From Halobacteriales archaeon QS_9_67_17 (GTDB lineage Archaea > Halobacteriota > Halobacteria > Halobacteriales > Haloarculaceae): 58,227 nt of DNA. Shown piece by piece: positions 33,272 through 42,590 of this stretch (its first letter is position 1; each line of letters starts with the position of its first letter). Location: contig PXSB01000054.1 of assembly GCA_003023185.1 (NCBI GenBank), positions 1 through 58,227 of the forward strand, written 5' to 3'. Both the position numbers and the translations under genes were made by a program. The notes under the pieces are model-generated. The model made no database searches. It saw nothing but the letters and a program-made list of their open reading frames with translations, and had not been told where the DNA came from.

Positions 33272-34609
33272 GTGAGCCAGAACATTGACCGGCGTGACGT
33301 ACTCAAAGGCGCCGGCGCGGCGGGGATAGCAGGACTCGCAGGGTGTGTCGGGGGCGAAAGCGGCGGTGACGCTGAATACCCAGCTATCGGGAACTACCCG
33401 GTCGAGGGGGACGAGGTCGTCCTTGGCTTCAACGTTCCACAGTCCGGGCCCTACGCTTCCGAGGGGAACGACGAGCTGAAGGCGTACAACCTCGCGGTGG
33501 AGCATCTCAACAACGGCGGGGGCTGGGTCGACATGTGGGATGACCTCTCGGCGGGCGGCATCCTCGATAAGACGGTCATCTCGGTCGAGGGCGACACCGC
33601 GACTACCCCCGCGACCGCCGAGGAGTCGGCGACCCAGATGATCCGCAACGACGGCGCGATCATGATAACAGGGGGAGTCTCCTCGTCGGTCGCCATCTCC
33701 CAGCAGAAGCTGTGTCAACAGGAGCGGGTGCAGTTCATGTCCTGTCTGACACACTCGAACGCGACGCAGGGGGCAGACTGCGTCCGGTACGGCCAGCGCG
33801 AGATGCACAACGCGTTCATGACGGGGAAGGCACTCGCCCCTATCTTGGTCGAGGAGTTCGGCGAGGACCTGAACTTCTACTCCATGTACGCCGACTACAC
33901 GTGGGGGACCTCAAACCGTAACTCGATGAAGCGGTTCCTCGAGGACGAGGGCTGGACGCAGACCGACGAGGCGCCGACGCCGCTCGGCGAGTCCGACTTC
34001 TCGCCGTACATGCAGGACGTGCCCCGCGAGGAGACGGACGTGCTGTTGCTCATCCACTTCGGCGCGGACGCGGCCAACTCCATCCCGGCGGCGTTCGACG
34101 CCGGTCTCGACGAGGACATGGAGATCGTCGTCCCGCTGTACGACACCATCGCCGCCAACTCCGCCAGCGATGACATCGGCGGCGTCTACGGGACGGTCGA
34201 CTGGAACTGGCAGCTGGGCGAGGAAGACGAGTTCGCGCAGGCGTTCGTGGACGCCTACCGCGAGGCGGAGGGCGGGGTTCCCTCGTACGCGGCGCGACTG
34301 GCGTACTCCGCGACGATGCGGTACGCCGCCGCCGTCGAGCGGGCCGAGACGTTCTACCCGCCGGAGGTCATCAAGCAATTGGAGGGCCACGAGTACGACA
34401 ACACCGGCATCGGCGAGGCCGTCTCCCGCGGCTGTGACCACCAGTCCCAGCGCGACGTGTTCGTCGTCCAAGGGCGCGAGCCGTCCGAGCAGGAGGACGG
34501 TGCGCTGCTGTCGCTCGTCGGCACGACCGACAAGGAAACCGCCGGCTACGCCTGTGACGCGGGCCCCGCCGCCAACTGCGAACTGGGCGACTACGGCGAG
34601 GATAGCTGA
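33272..34609 (+). CDS. Branched-chain amino acid-type ABC transporter substrate-binding lipoprotein
   Basis: A 445-residue protein with a GTG start. The N-terminus has a twin-arginine motif (DRRDVLKGAGAAGIAGLAGC) followed by a lipobox cysteine, so it is exported folded by Tat and lipid-anchored outside. The body is a periplasmic-binding type 1 fold (LGFNVPQSGPYASEGNDELK, FYSMYADYTWGTSNRNSMKR). It is the first gene of a five-gene transporter operon. The substrate could be branched-chain amino acids, amides or urea; sequence alone does not decide. A TATA-like TAATTATGCG lies about 40 bp upstream. Confidence 0.92.
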   Translation: MSQNIDRRDVLKGAGAAGIAGLAGCVGGESGGDAEYPAIGNYPVEGDEVVLGFNVPQSGPYASEGNDELKAYNLAVEHLNNGGGWVDMWDDLSAGGILDKTVISVEGDTATTPATAEESATQMIRNDGAIMITGGVSSSVAISQQKLCQQERVQFMSCLTHSNATQGADCVRYGQREMHNAFMTGKALAPILVEEFGEDLNFYSMYADYTWGTSNRNSMKRFLEDEGWTQTDEAPTPLGESDFSPYMQDVPREETDVLLLIHFGADAANSIPAAFDAGLDEDMEIVVPLYDTIAANSASDDIGGVYGTVDWNWQLGEEDEFAQAFVDAYREAEGGVPSYAARLAYSATMRYAAAVERAETFYPPEVIKQLEGHEYDNTGIGEAVSRGCDHQSQRDVFVVQGREPSEQEDGALLSLVGTTDKETAGYACDAGPAANCELGDYGEDS

Positions 34610-34733
34610 GACGAACCGGGCGATCCCGGTCGCGTCCCTCGGAAGCTTACGAAACTATTAGATACGATAATTACATGCCTATCCGCACGAGCAAACTCAG
34701 TATGACACGCGCTCACACCGGGGTGTCGGCGTC

Positions 34734-35684
34734 GTGGTAGACATCGCCGGCATCCTCCTCACCGGTCTCCAGCAAGGGGCAATATTCGCGCTTCTCGGTC
34801 TCGGGTTGACTATCATTCTCGGAACGATGGAGTTCCTCAACCTCGCGCACGGTGCCCTGTACCTCGTCGGCGCGTACATGGGGCTGTTCATCGTCCGTGA
34901 AGTATCGGTTCAGGAGGGGCTGCTCGCCGGTATCGCCGGCGACCCGACGGCGGTCGGCCTCGGGAGTAGCTTCCTCGTCGCGCTGATACTCACGCCGATA
35001 CTGATGTTCGTCATCGGGGTCGCGATGGAGCGGTTCGTCGCCCGCCCGCTGTACGACCGCACGGAGGTCGAACAGCTCCTGTTGACCTTCGGGCTGGCGC
35101 TCATCATCGAGGAGTTGGCCCGCGAATTCGTTGGTTCGCAGCCGTTCTCCAGCTACGCTCCGGACAAACTGCTCGGGTTCACCGTCGGCGGGCAGGCGGA
35201 CGTCCCGCTCGTGGGACTGTATCCGCGCTGGCGGTTCGTCGTCATCGGGCTGGCGTTTCTGCTCATCGGCCTCTCGTATCTCATCATCGAGCGGACCGAC
35301 TTCGGGCTCATCGTGAAGGCCGGAACTCGCGACTCCGAGATGGTGCGGATGCTCGGCATCGACATCACCCGGTCGTACGCGCTGGTGTTCGGCGTCGGGG
35401 CGGCCCTGGCAGGGCTTGCGGGGCTCGTCGGCGGCACGATAATCGATGTCGCGCCCGGCATCGGGACGAACAACGCGCTGGTGCCGGCGTTCCTGACCGT
35501 CGTCATCGGCGGGGCCGGCAGCGTCGTCGGTGCCATCGCCGGCGGTATCATCCTCGGGATGGTCGCCGCCGTGTTCCAGTTTCAGGCCCCGCAGTGGTCA
35601 CAGATCGTCCTGTTCGGCTTCGTCGCCGTCTTCCTGCTCGTCCGCCCGGGCGGGCTGTTCGGAAGCGTGGAGGTGGGCGAATGA
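34734..35684 (+). CDS. ABC transporter permease, LivH type
   Basis: A 316-residue membrane protein with a GTG start (MVDIAGILLTGLQQGAIFAL) and about eight helices. The permease signature for contact with the ATPase is visible around GTRDSEMVRMLGIDITRSYA. It overlaps the next gene by 4 bp. A promoter-like AT-rich region (ACTATTAGATACGATAATTA) sits about 70 bp upstream, so this gene may also start its own transcript in the 124-bp gap. Confidence 0.93.
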   Translation: MVDIAGILLTGLQQGAIFALLGLGLTIILGTMEFLNLAHGALYLVGAYMGLFIVREVSVQEGLLAGIAGDPTAVGLGSSFLVALILTPILMFVIGVAMERFVARPLYDRTEVEQLLLTFGLALIIEELAREFVGSQPFSSYAPDKLLGFTVGGQADVPLVGLYPRWRFVVIGLAFLLIGLSYLIIERTDFGLIVKAGTRDSEMVRMLGIDITRSYALVFGVGAALAGLAGLVGGTIIDVAPGIGTNNALVPAFLTVVIGGAGSVVGAIAGGIILGMVAAVFQFQAPQWSQIVLFGFVAVFLLVRPGGLFGSVEVGE

Positions 35685-36934
35685 GCGACGACGCCGAAAC
35701 CGACGGCGGCACGGCCATCGAGGTGACGCCCGAGGACGGAAACTTGGTTGACCGGCTCGTCGCGGCGAAGGACGGCGAGCGGTTCGTCGCGGTCGCGGCG
35801 TTCGTCGGCGTCTTCGCCATGCCGTTCGTCCTCATCGACGTGCTCGGCGTCTTCGATACACTGATCGGTCTCAGCCTCGGCGGCTTCGTCGGCCTGCCGA
35901 CGCTCATCCTCTCGTTCGGTATCGTCGCCGTTGGCTACAACCTCCTGCTCGGCTACACCGGGCTGTTGTCGTTCGGGCACGCGGCACTGTTCGGCTCCGC
36001 GGCGTACGCCGCGGGCATCTTCTCGAACAACGTAGTCGCGAGCCCGCTGCTCGCGGTGGTCGTCGGCATCGCCGTGGCGACCCTGCTGTCGTGGCCCATC
36101 GGCTTCCTCTCCATCCGCCGGTCGGGGGTCTACTTCGCCGTGTTGACGCTGACGTTCGGCCAGATGCTGTACTTCTACGCGTTCGGGCCGGGGTCGTGGC
36201 TCACTAACGGCGACGACGGCTACACGCCATTCGACGTGGCCGGCGGCCCCGACCTGCTCGGCTTCCTGGCGATGGACGCCTCAATCACGACGCTGTTCCG
36301 CGATATTACCGGCCTGACGCTGACGCTGACCGACGGGCTCGACATGACCGTCGGCTACATGCTCGCGGGGCTGGTCGGCGTCCTCGCCATCGTCGTCGCC
36401 CACCGCATTATCAAATCACCGTACGGACTGATACTGAAGGCCATCGGACAGAACGAACAGCGCGTGGCGTTCGTCGGCCTGAACGTGTTCCGATACAAGC
36501 TGATGGCATTCATCCTGAGCGGCGTGTTCGCGGGCGCGGGCGGCGCGCTGTACGCCCTCTCGAAGGCCGGCCTCACCGTCCACCCGGACGCGACGCTGTA
36601 CTGGGTCGTCTCCGGCGACTTCGTCATCATCACGGCCGTCGGCGGGGTCGGCTCGCTGGCCGGGCCGCTCATCGGGGCGGTCGTCTTCGAGTACATCAGG
36701 CTCGTCGTGCAGGGGATCACCGTCCCCGGAACCGAATTCCAGATCGGGTCGCTGTGGCGGCTGCTGCTCGGGGTGGTGTTCGTGGTCGTGGTGACGCTGT
36801 TCCCGGACGGTATCTACGGCGGGTTGAGCTCGCTCGGCGACCGGCTCGTCGAGCGGTTCGGTGCTGCTACCGACGCCGACACCGACGACCGTCGGCCGGT
36901 CGAGGAAGTCGAGGAGACCGGGGGTGATGACTGA
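35681..36934 (+). CDS. ABC transporter permease, LivM type
   Basis: A 417-residue membrane protein. The start MSDDAETDGGTAIEVTPEDG at 35681 overlaps the LivH stop by 4 bp. A 30-residue acidic extension precedes the first helix. The core has LivM features (GYNLLLGYTGLLSFGHAALF, GLILKAIGQNEQRVAFVGLN). It forms the heterodimeric channel with LivH. Confidence 0.93.
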   Translation: MSDDAETDGGTAIEVTPEDGNLVDRLVAAKDGERFVAVAAFVGVFAMPFVLIDVLGVFDTLIGLSLGGFVGLPTLILSFGIVAVGYNLLLGYTGLLSFGHAALFGSAAYAAGIFSNNVVASPLLAVVVGIAVATLLSWPIGFLSIRRSGVYFAVLTLTFGQMLYFYAFGPGSWLTNGDDGYTPFDVAGGPDLLGFLAMDASITTLFRDITGLTLTLTDGLDMTVGYMLAGLVGVLAIVVAHRIIKSPYGLILKAIGQNEQRVAFVGLNVFRYKLMAFILSGVFAGAGGALYALSKAGLTVHPDATLYWVVSGDFVIITAVGGVGSLAGPLIGAVVFEYIRLVVQGITVPGTEFQIGSLWRLLLGVVFVVVVTLFPDGIYGGLSSLGDRLVERFGAATDADTDDRRPVEEVEETGGDD

Positions 36935-37697
36935 GATGTCGTCCATCCTCGAAACCGACGGGCTCACGAAGCGGTTCGGCGGGCTCACCGCCGTCAACGA
37001 CGTGGACCTGACCGTCGAGAGCGGCGAGACACGCGCCATCATCGGGCCGAACGGGGCCGGCAAGTCGACGTTCATCAACCTCGTCACCGGGCTGTTGGAC
37101 CCGACGGAGGGGAGCGTCCGGTTCGACGGAGACGACATCACGGGACAGGAGCCCCACGAGATAGTCCAGCAGGGCGTCTCCAAGTCGTTCCAGACCGCCT
37201 CCATCTTCCCGGAGATGACGGTCCAAGAGAACGTCCGGATGGCGGCGCTCGCGGCCGAGCGTGGCTCCTTCCGGTTCGACTTCCTCAGCCGGCGCGACAG
37301 GCTCACCGACGTTGCGGACGTGGCCGAGGAGAAGCTGCGCGCCGTCGACCTGTGGAGCGACCGCGCAGTCGACGCACAGAACCTCCCGTACGGCGACAAA
37401 CGCCGGCTGGAGATCGCCATCGCGCTCGCCTCCGAGCCGGATCTGCTGTTCATGGACGAGCCGACCGCGGGGATGTCACCAGAGGAGACGGACGCGACCG
37501 TCGACCTTGTCGAACAGGTCCAACGCGAGTTGGGACTGACTATCGTACTCGTGGAACACGACATGGAGATAATCTTCCGTATCGCCGACCGTATCGCCGT
37601 GCTTAATCGTGGGACCGTTATCGCCGACGCGACTCCCGACGAGGTACAGGGTGACCCAGACGTGCAGGAGGCGTATCTCGGGGGTGTCGAGCTGTGA
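36927..37697 (+). CDS. ABC transporter ATP-binding protein, LivG type
   Basis: A 256-residue ATPase. Walker A is GPNGAGKST and Walker B is LLFMDEPTAGMS; the signature is degenerate around LPYGDKRRLEIA, as is normal for LivG. The start at 36927 overlaps LivM by 8 bp; an in-frame ATG at 36936 would leave a 1-bp gap instead. It energises transport together with LivF. Confidence 0.93.
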   Translation: MTEMSSILETDGLTKRFGGLTAVNDVDLTVESGETRAIIGPNGAGKSTFINLVTGLLDPTEGSVRFDGDDITGQEPHEIVQQGVSKSFQTASIFPEMTVQENVRMAALAAERGSFRFDFLSRRDRLTDVADVAEEKLRAVDLWSDRAVDAQNLPYGDKRRLEIAIALASEPDLLFMDEPTAGMSPEETDATVDLVEQVQRELGLTIVLVEHDMEIIFRIADRIAVLNRGTVIADATPDEVQGDPDVQEAYLGGVEL

Positions 37698-38437
37698 GCC
37701 TGCTTGCGGTCGACGATATCGACGCCTACTACGGGGAGAGCCACATCCTCCGCGGACTCTCGATGGCCGTCGAGGAAGGCGAGATATGCGCGCTGTTGGG
37801 TCGCAACGGCGCTGGCAAGACGACGACGCTCCGCTCGGTCGCGGGCGCGCGCCCGCCGGACGTGCGTGACGGTACCGTCACGTTCCGTGGCGACGACATC
37901 ACGCAGATGGCCACGGAAGACATCGCCATCCGCGGGGTCGGGCTCGTTCCCGAGGAGCGGCGGGTCTTCCCCAACCTCACTGTCGAGGAGAACCTCCACC
38001 TCTCTGAGGTGTCGCGCAACGCGTCGAACACGGCCGGCCGCGATGTCGGAGACCTCCCCGAGACGCGGCCGCTGTCGGAGTTATACGAGGCGTTCCCCCG
38101 GCTCGACGAGCGGCAGAACCAGCTCGCCGGGACGCTCTCGGGCGGGGAACAGCAGATGCTCGCCATCGCCCGGGCGCTCCGGCAGGCGCCGGATCTGCTG
38201 ATGCTCGACGAGCCGTATGAGGGACTTGCGCCGCAGATAATCGACGATGTCGAGGACGCCATCGAGCGCATCAACGACGAGGGGACGACCATCCTGCTCA
38301 TCGAGCAGAACGCCGCGGCGGCGATCAGCATCGCCGACCAGTGTTACATCATCGACCAAGGGCAGGTCGTCTTCGACGGTGAGGCCGAGGAACTCCGCGA
38401 GGACGAGGAGACCCGCAAGCGGTATCTGGGTGTCTGA
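37694..38437 (+). CDS. ABC transporter ATP-binding protein, LivF type
   Basis: A 247-residue ATPase with a GTG start that overlaps the LivG stop by 4 bp. Walker A is GRNGAGKTT, the signature is LSGGEQQMLAIARAL, and Walker B is LLMLDEPYEGLAP. It is the second ATPase of the branched-chain-type importer. Confidence 0.94.
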   Translation: MSLLAVDDIDAYYGESHILRGLSMAVEEGEICALLGRNGAGKTTTLRSVAGARPPDVRDGTVTFRGDDITQMATEDIAIRGVGLVPEERRVFPNLTVEENLHLSEVSRNASNTAGRDVGDLPETRPLSELYEAFPRLDERQNQLAGTLSGGEQQMLAIARALRQAPDLLMLDEPYEGLAPQIIDDVEDAIERINDEGTTILLIEQNAAAAISIADQCYIIDQGQVVFDGEAEELREDEETRKRYLGV

Positions 38438-38438
38438 G

Positions 38439-39122
38439 ATGGGGCTCGCAGATTCGGAGGACCGGTACGAGCTCCTCGTCGAGGAGGGCGTCTTCGCGGA
38501 GACCGAGGACGGCCGCGTCGCCGTCACGGAGGCGTTCGACGCCACGAAACGGGTGTACCACGACAGCTACGCCGATATCGACGACGCGACGTTCCACGAG
38601 ACGATTGCCGACCTGTTCGAGCTATCGGTCACCGACGCGCGCGACCGGATCGACTCGCTCGGCATCACGCGGTCACAACTCGTGGCGTATCTCACGCTCC
38701 GGTCACATCTCGAGGACCGCGGCGTAATCGTGGACGGCAGCGACCTCGTGAGAATGGCCGGGATGGTCGCGGACGTGACGCCCGTCTCGCCGGTGCCCGA
38801 CGATACGGTGGCGCTGACCGACGACGACTACGAGCAGTTCCTCGCGGACAACCCGGACGCCGTCGTCTTCGTCTGGAAGCTCCACTGTGCCCCGTGTAAG
38901 GCGATGAAAGGGGAGCTTGACGAGGTGCTTGGACTCGTTCCCGACGGCGTGGCGGTCGCCGGCGTCGACGGCGAGCGCGTCGACGCCTTCCGCCGCGAGT
39001 TCGACGTGTCGGCCGCTCCGGCGACGGTCGTCGTCGCCGACGGCGACCACCACGAGACGCTGGAGAGCCGCCGCGAGCCGTCCCGGCTCGCGGAACTGTT
39101 CGACGCGGCCTACGACGACTGA
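38439..39122 (+). CDS. Thioredoxin-domain protein in the transporter operon
   Basis: A 227-residue soluble protein that starts one base after the LivF stop, so it is part of the operon. Residues 1-125 are a helical domain of unknown type. Residues about 130-225 are a thioredoxin fold with the redox motif LHCAPCKAMK (CAPC) and the cis-Pro region VSAAPATVVV. No signal peptide, so it acts in the cytoplasm. Its presence in this operon is a conserved-looking but unexplained association. Confidence 0.85.
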   Translation: MGLADSEDRYELLVEEGVFAETEDGRVAVTEAFDATKRVYHDSYADIDDATFHETIADLFELSVTDARDRIDSLGITRSQLVAYLTLRSHLEDRGVIVDGSDLVRMAGMVADVTPVSPVPDDTVALTDDDYEQFLADNPDAVVFVWKLHCAPCKAMKGELDEVLGLVPDGVAVAGVDGERVDAFRREFDVSAAPATVVVADGDHHETLESRREPSRLAELFDAAYDD

Positions 39123-39946
39123 ACGGCCCGCTCGAACCACTCCGGCCGCTCGACCGTCGTCGCCGACACATCGCTATATCTCACCTGCCACTCGACTCGC
39201 ACCGGCTCGGCGTCCACGGTCCCGGTGAAGCGGAGCCGGAGCGACCGCACCAGCCCACGCTCGGTCACCGTCGCCCGTAGCGAGACGTTCCGCACGTCCG
39301 TGAATTCCCCGGTGAACGACGCCCGGCGGAGTTCACTCCCGCGGAGTCGGTAGACGACCGTGTCGCCGTCCGTGCCGCGCTCGACCGCGTCGATGTCCAC
39401 GGACCGGAAGACGCCCGTGTAGAAGCTCGTGGGGTCGGCCTGCCCGCCTCCGAAGGGGACCGTCGCCACCCAGTATTTCCACGTGCCGGCTCCGCCCTCA
39501 CGCGGGCGAAATTCGTTGTATATCGTCGAGTCGTCGTTCGTGAGTCGACGAACGTAGACGGAGCCGTTCGACCAGAACGCGGCCGACGCCGGGGGAGTGC
39601 CGAGAAACACCGGCCCGTCGGGTCCCGCGGTCGCCGCTCGTGCGTGATATCCCCGATCAGCGGCCAACTCTACCCGGATTTGCAGTCCCGACCGGACCGT
39701 CCCGTTCCCGTACCGCTCGGTCCGGTTCGCGATGAGCGTGTACGACCTGTTCTCGATTGCGGCACGGTGTGCGGCCGCGAGTCGGTCGGCGTCGACGACG
39801 CCCGCCTCCGTCACGCCGGGAGCGAGCGTCGAATCCGAAGGAACCGGTGCCGCTGTCGCCGTCTCGGCTGATGTCTCGTTCACCCCGCCCGTGGGCGCGT
39901 TACAGCCCGCGAGCACGAGCAGACAGACGATGACGACGGTTCGCAT
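39110..39946 (-). CDS. Lipoprotein of DUF7537-like type
   Basis: A 278-residue protein with a Sec lipoprotein signal (MRTVVIVCLLVLAGCNAPTG). A Thr/Pro/Ala-rich linker follows, then a beta-rich body (AAHRAAIENRSYTLIANRTE, VYVRRLTNDDSTIYNEFRPR). It is anchored outside the cell. It converges on the thioredoxin gene with a 13-bp overlap. Function unknown; DUF name from memory. Confidence 0.75.
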   Translation of the reverse strand: MRTVVIVCLLVLAGCNAPTGGVNETSAETATAAPVPSDSTLAPGVTEAGVVDADRLAAAHRAAIENRSYTLIANRTERYGNGTVRSGLQIRVELAADRGYHARAATAGPDGPVFLGTPPASAAFWSNGSVYVRRLTNDDSTIYNEFRPREGGAGTWKYWVATVPFGGGQADPTSFYTGVFRSVDIDAVERGTDGDTVVYRLRGSELRRASFTGEFTDVRNVSLRATVTERGLVRSLRLRFTGTVDAEPVRVEWQVRYSDVSATTVERPEWFERAVQSS

Positions 39947-39983
39947 ACGCGTTGTTCGGCGGCCGGCCGCCTAAATCCTCACA

Positions 39984-40256
39984 CTACGTCTCCGGCTCGG
40001 CGTCGTCGTAACGATTGGCGACGTAGACGACGCCGATCAGGAGCACGCCCAGTAGCGAGCCAATCGTCGTTCCCCCGTAGATGGCCATCCCGACCGGAGT
40101 CGGCGGGAGTTGCACGACGCCGAACAGTTCGGGGTCGAGCCCCTGCGGCCCGATGGCACCGATGATGAAGCCGATGCTCGCCGTGAGAAGGACGACGATG
40201 ACGTAGATGGTGATGACGAGCCCCGGGCCGCCGGTTCGATCCTCCGTCTCGCTCAC
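39984..40256 (-). CDS. Small two-helix membrane protein (DUF7520-like)
   Basis: A 90-residue protein with a GTG start (SETEDRTGGPGLVITIYVIV). Two helices are clear: VITIYVIVVLLTASIGFIIG and YGGTTIGSLLGVLLIGVVYV. The longer track start adds a non-hydrophobic, unlikely extension. It sits beside the cytochrome oxidase gene, as similar small proteins often do in haloarchaea; an assembly role is inferred from position only. Confidence 0.7.
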   Translation of the reverse strand: MSETEDRTGGPGLVITIYVIVVLLTASIGFIIGAIGPQGLDPELFGVVQLPPTPVGMAIYGGTTIGSLLGVLLIGVVYVANRYDDAEPET

Positions 40257-40315
40257 GCGCGAACTCCGAGCGGTCGGAAGATTAGCCTTTTGACCGCGTG
40301 GAGCCAACTCAACGT

Positions 40316-40411
40316 ATGACCGAGAAGGAGGCGCTGTTCGGGGTGCTCACCGCTATCGCGTCGCTCATGTTCATCACCGGAATCGTCCTCGTGTTGACGA
40401 GTCTGAGCTAA
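40316..40411 (+). CDS. 31-residue single-helix membrane protein, below the ORF-track cutoff
   Basis: MTEKEALFGVLTAIASLMFI continues TGIVLVLTSLS: a short polar start then one 22-residue membrane helix. It sits in the gap between the oxidase subunit I gene and the DUF7520-like gene, on the opposite strand to both, with its stop 9 bp from the oxidase stop. Small one-helix subunits are common in terminal oxidases, so it could be an accessory subunit. The inference is from size and place only. Confidence 0.6.
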   Translation: MTEKEALFGVLTAIASLMFITGIVLVLTSLS

Positions 40412-40420
40412 AAGATCGAG

Positions 40421-42114
40421 TTACTCGTCGTCGACGCGGCGCACCGCGGATTCGACCTCGCCGCCGTCGGCACGGATCTCGCCGTCGCTCTCGCCGCCGT
40501 CGGTGAGCGCGAGCGAGTCCTCGTCGGCCGTCAGTTCCTCTTCGAACCACTGGAACTCGCGGGAGTGCTGGCCGGTCTCCTTCAGGTTCCACGGGTCGCC
40601 GTCCTCCACGACGGGCCCCTCGATGTACGACTGTGTCATGTTCCACAGCCAGATGACCTGTCCGAACAGGATGATGAACGCCCCGACCGTCGCAATCTGG
40701 TGGAGCGTCGTGATCTGGGCCAGGGGTGCGATAGCACCGCTGAACTCGTAGGTGGCGTAGCGGCGCGGCATGCCGAGATAGCCGAGCAGGAGCATCGCGA
40801 AGAACGTGATGCTCACGCCGATCTCGGAGAGCCAGAAGTGCCACTTGGCGAGCGTCTTCTGGTACATCTTCCCCGTGACGATGGGGAACCAGTAGTAGAT
40901 GGCACCGAAGCCGGCGAAGGCGATCATTCCCATCACGATCCAGTGGAAGTGACCGACGACGTAGTAGGTGTCGTGGAGCACCAGATCAATCGGGATGGCC
41001 GCGAGGAAGACGCCGGTGATGCCGCCGATGACGAAGTTGGCGACGAAGCCGATACAGAACAGCATCGGCGCGGCGAGCCGGATCTTCCCGTTCCACATCG
41101 TCGTGATCCAGTTGAACGTCTTCACCGCCGACGGAATCGCGATTGCCAGTGAGACGGCCATGAACGACGCCCGGATGCGCGGGTTGATCCCCGTCGAGAA
41201 CATGTGGTGGGCCCAGACGCCGAAGGAGAGCACGCCGATGGCGAGCGTCGAGTAGATGACGAACTTGTAGCCGAACAGCTTCCGACCCGAGAACTTGGGG
41301 AGGATCCACGAGACGAGTCCCATCGGCGGCAGCACGAGGATGTACACCTCGGGGTGGCCGAAGAACCAGAAGAGGTGCTGCCAGAGGATGGGCGACCCGC
41401 CTTCGACCGCGAAGAACGTCGTCGCGAAGTTCCGGTCGAGCAGCAGCATGATGAGCGCACTGCCAAGCAGCGGGAACGCGAAGAGGATCAGCGCCGACTG
41501 GGTGAGGATGGTCCACGAGAAGATGTCGAGATTCGCCCAGTTCACCTTGTTCGACCGCTCCGTGAAGATGGTCGCGACGAAGTTGATCGCGCCCATCGTC
41601 GCGGAGACGCCCGAGAGGTGGAGTCCGAGCAACATCAGGTCGACGCCAGCGTTGGCCTGCTCGGCCGACAGCGGCGTGTACATCGTCCACGCGGTCTGTG
41701 CCGCCTCGACCTCACCACCGGTGAGCGGCGCGAGGAAGAAGCCCGCCCAGATGAGGAGCGCGGCCGGCGGGAGTAGCCAGAACGCGATGGCGTTGATACG
41801 CGGGAACGCCATGTCGTCTGCGCCGATGAGCAGCGGGACTCGAGCCGCATGAGCATGACCGACATGCCACCCCAGACAAAGGCGATGGTGGCGTAGACGC
41901 CGTAGAGAATACCGATGTCCTTGTGGTCGACCGTCGTGAGCCAGCGAATCAGCCCGGCGGGCTTGTGCCCGTGACTCGTCTCGTCGCCGTAGCCGGCACT
42001 GCCGCTCCCCAAGGGGGTGTACGTGCGAAGCCTCTCCATCCGAGAGAGAAGAGCGACGACGCCCACGAGAAAGACACCCATGAGGACGGTCAGCGCGAGC
42101 TGTTCTCCTGCCAT
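40421..42114 (-). pseudogene. coxA: Cytochrome c oxidase-type subunit I with internal deletion and frameshift
   Basis: The first ~94 codons (MAGEQLALTVLMGVFLVGVV ... LTTVDHKDIGILYGVYATIA ... MRLE) are in one frame, and the rest from PLLIGADDMAFPRINAIAFW is in another. The break is at about 41834-41846. The missing ~45 residues should include the second helix with the SHG motif, whose His ligates the low-spin heme, and the following GNYFIP. Downstream ligands are intact: FFGHPEVYI, HHMF, and HDTYYVVGHFHW. Without the deletion this would be a normal proton-pumping haem-copper oxidase subunit. As written it cannot be functional. It may be an assembly error. Confidence 0.88.
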
Positions 42115-42186
42115 GCATCGTCGTCAGAACTGAATAATAAGAAAGTTTGTGTTCCCGGGTGACCGGGAGCGGGCGGGTGATTCCAG

Positions 42187-42537
42187 TTACGCGGACTCCT
42201 CGCCGGCTCCCTCCGCTGGCTCGTCGGACGTGATCTCGGCGTAGTCCGCGTCTTCGTCGGGGTTCGCCGCGGCCGCCTCCGGCTCGGCGAACTCCTCGGG
42301 GTCCGCCTCCAGTTCCTCCTCGGCGTTCGAGATCGCCTTCCCCGAGAAGTAGGTGAGGACGAACAGGCCGCCGAAGGTCAGAATGACGATGCTGAACTGG
42401 ATCGCCTGGCTGGCCGGGTCGGACCCGAACGGGTTGAACAGCGCGAAGACGACGACGAAGAAGGCCATCATCGCCAGCGGGATAGCGTTGACGATGAGGT
42501 CGAGGAGCGTCTCCCGGTCGAACGTCCGTGATGACAT
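42187..42537 (-). CDS. Two-helix membrane protein near the oxidase (DUF6684-like)
   Basis: A 116-residue protein (MSSRTFDRETLLDLIVNAIP). Two helices: AIPLAMMAFFVVVFALFNPF and AIQFSIVILTFGGLFVLTYF. A long acidic, Glu/Ala-rich cytoplasmic tail follows. It lies 72 bp upstream of coxA on the same strand and is probably co-transcribed. Oxidase-associated by position; DUF name from memory. Confidence 0.8.
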   Translation of the reverse strand: MSSRTFDRETLLDLIVNAIPLAMMAFFVVVFALFNPFGSDPASQAIQFSIVILTFGGLFVLTYFSGKAISNAEEELEADPEEFAEPEAAAANPDEDADYAEITSDEPAEGAGEESA

Positions 42538-42590
42538 ACCTGAGGCTTAGGCTACCGCGTCTAAGAGGTTACGGGTTCGCGCCGAGGGGG

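Noticed and set aside
40565-41852. Long plus-strand ORFs opposite coxA
   Set aside because: Highly charged antisense shadows; the minus strand carries the conserved oxidase motifs.
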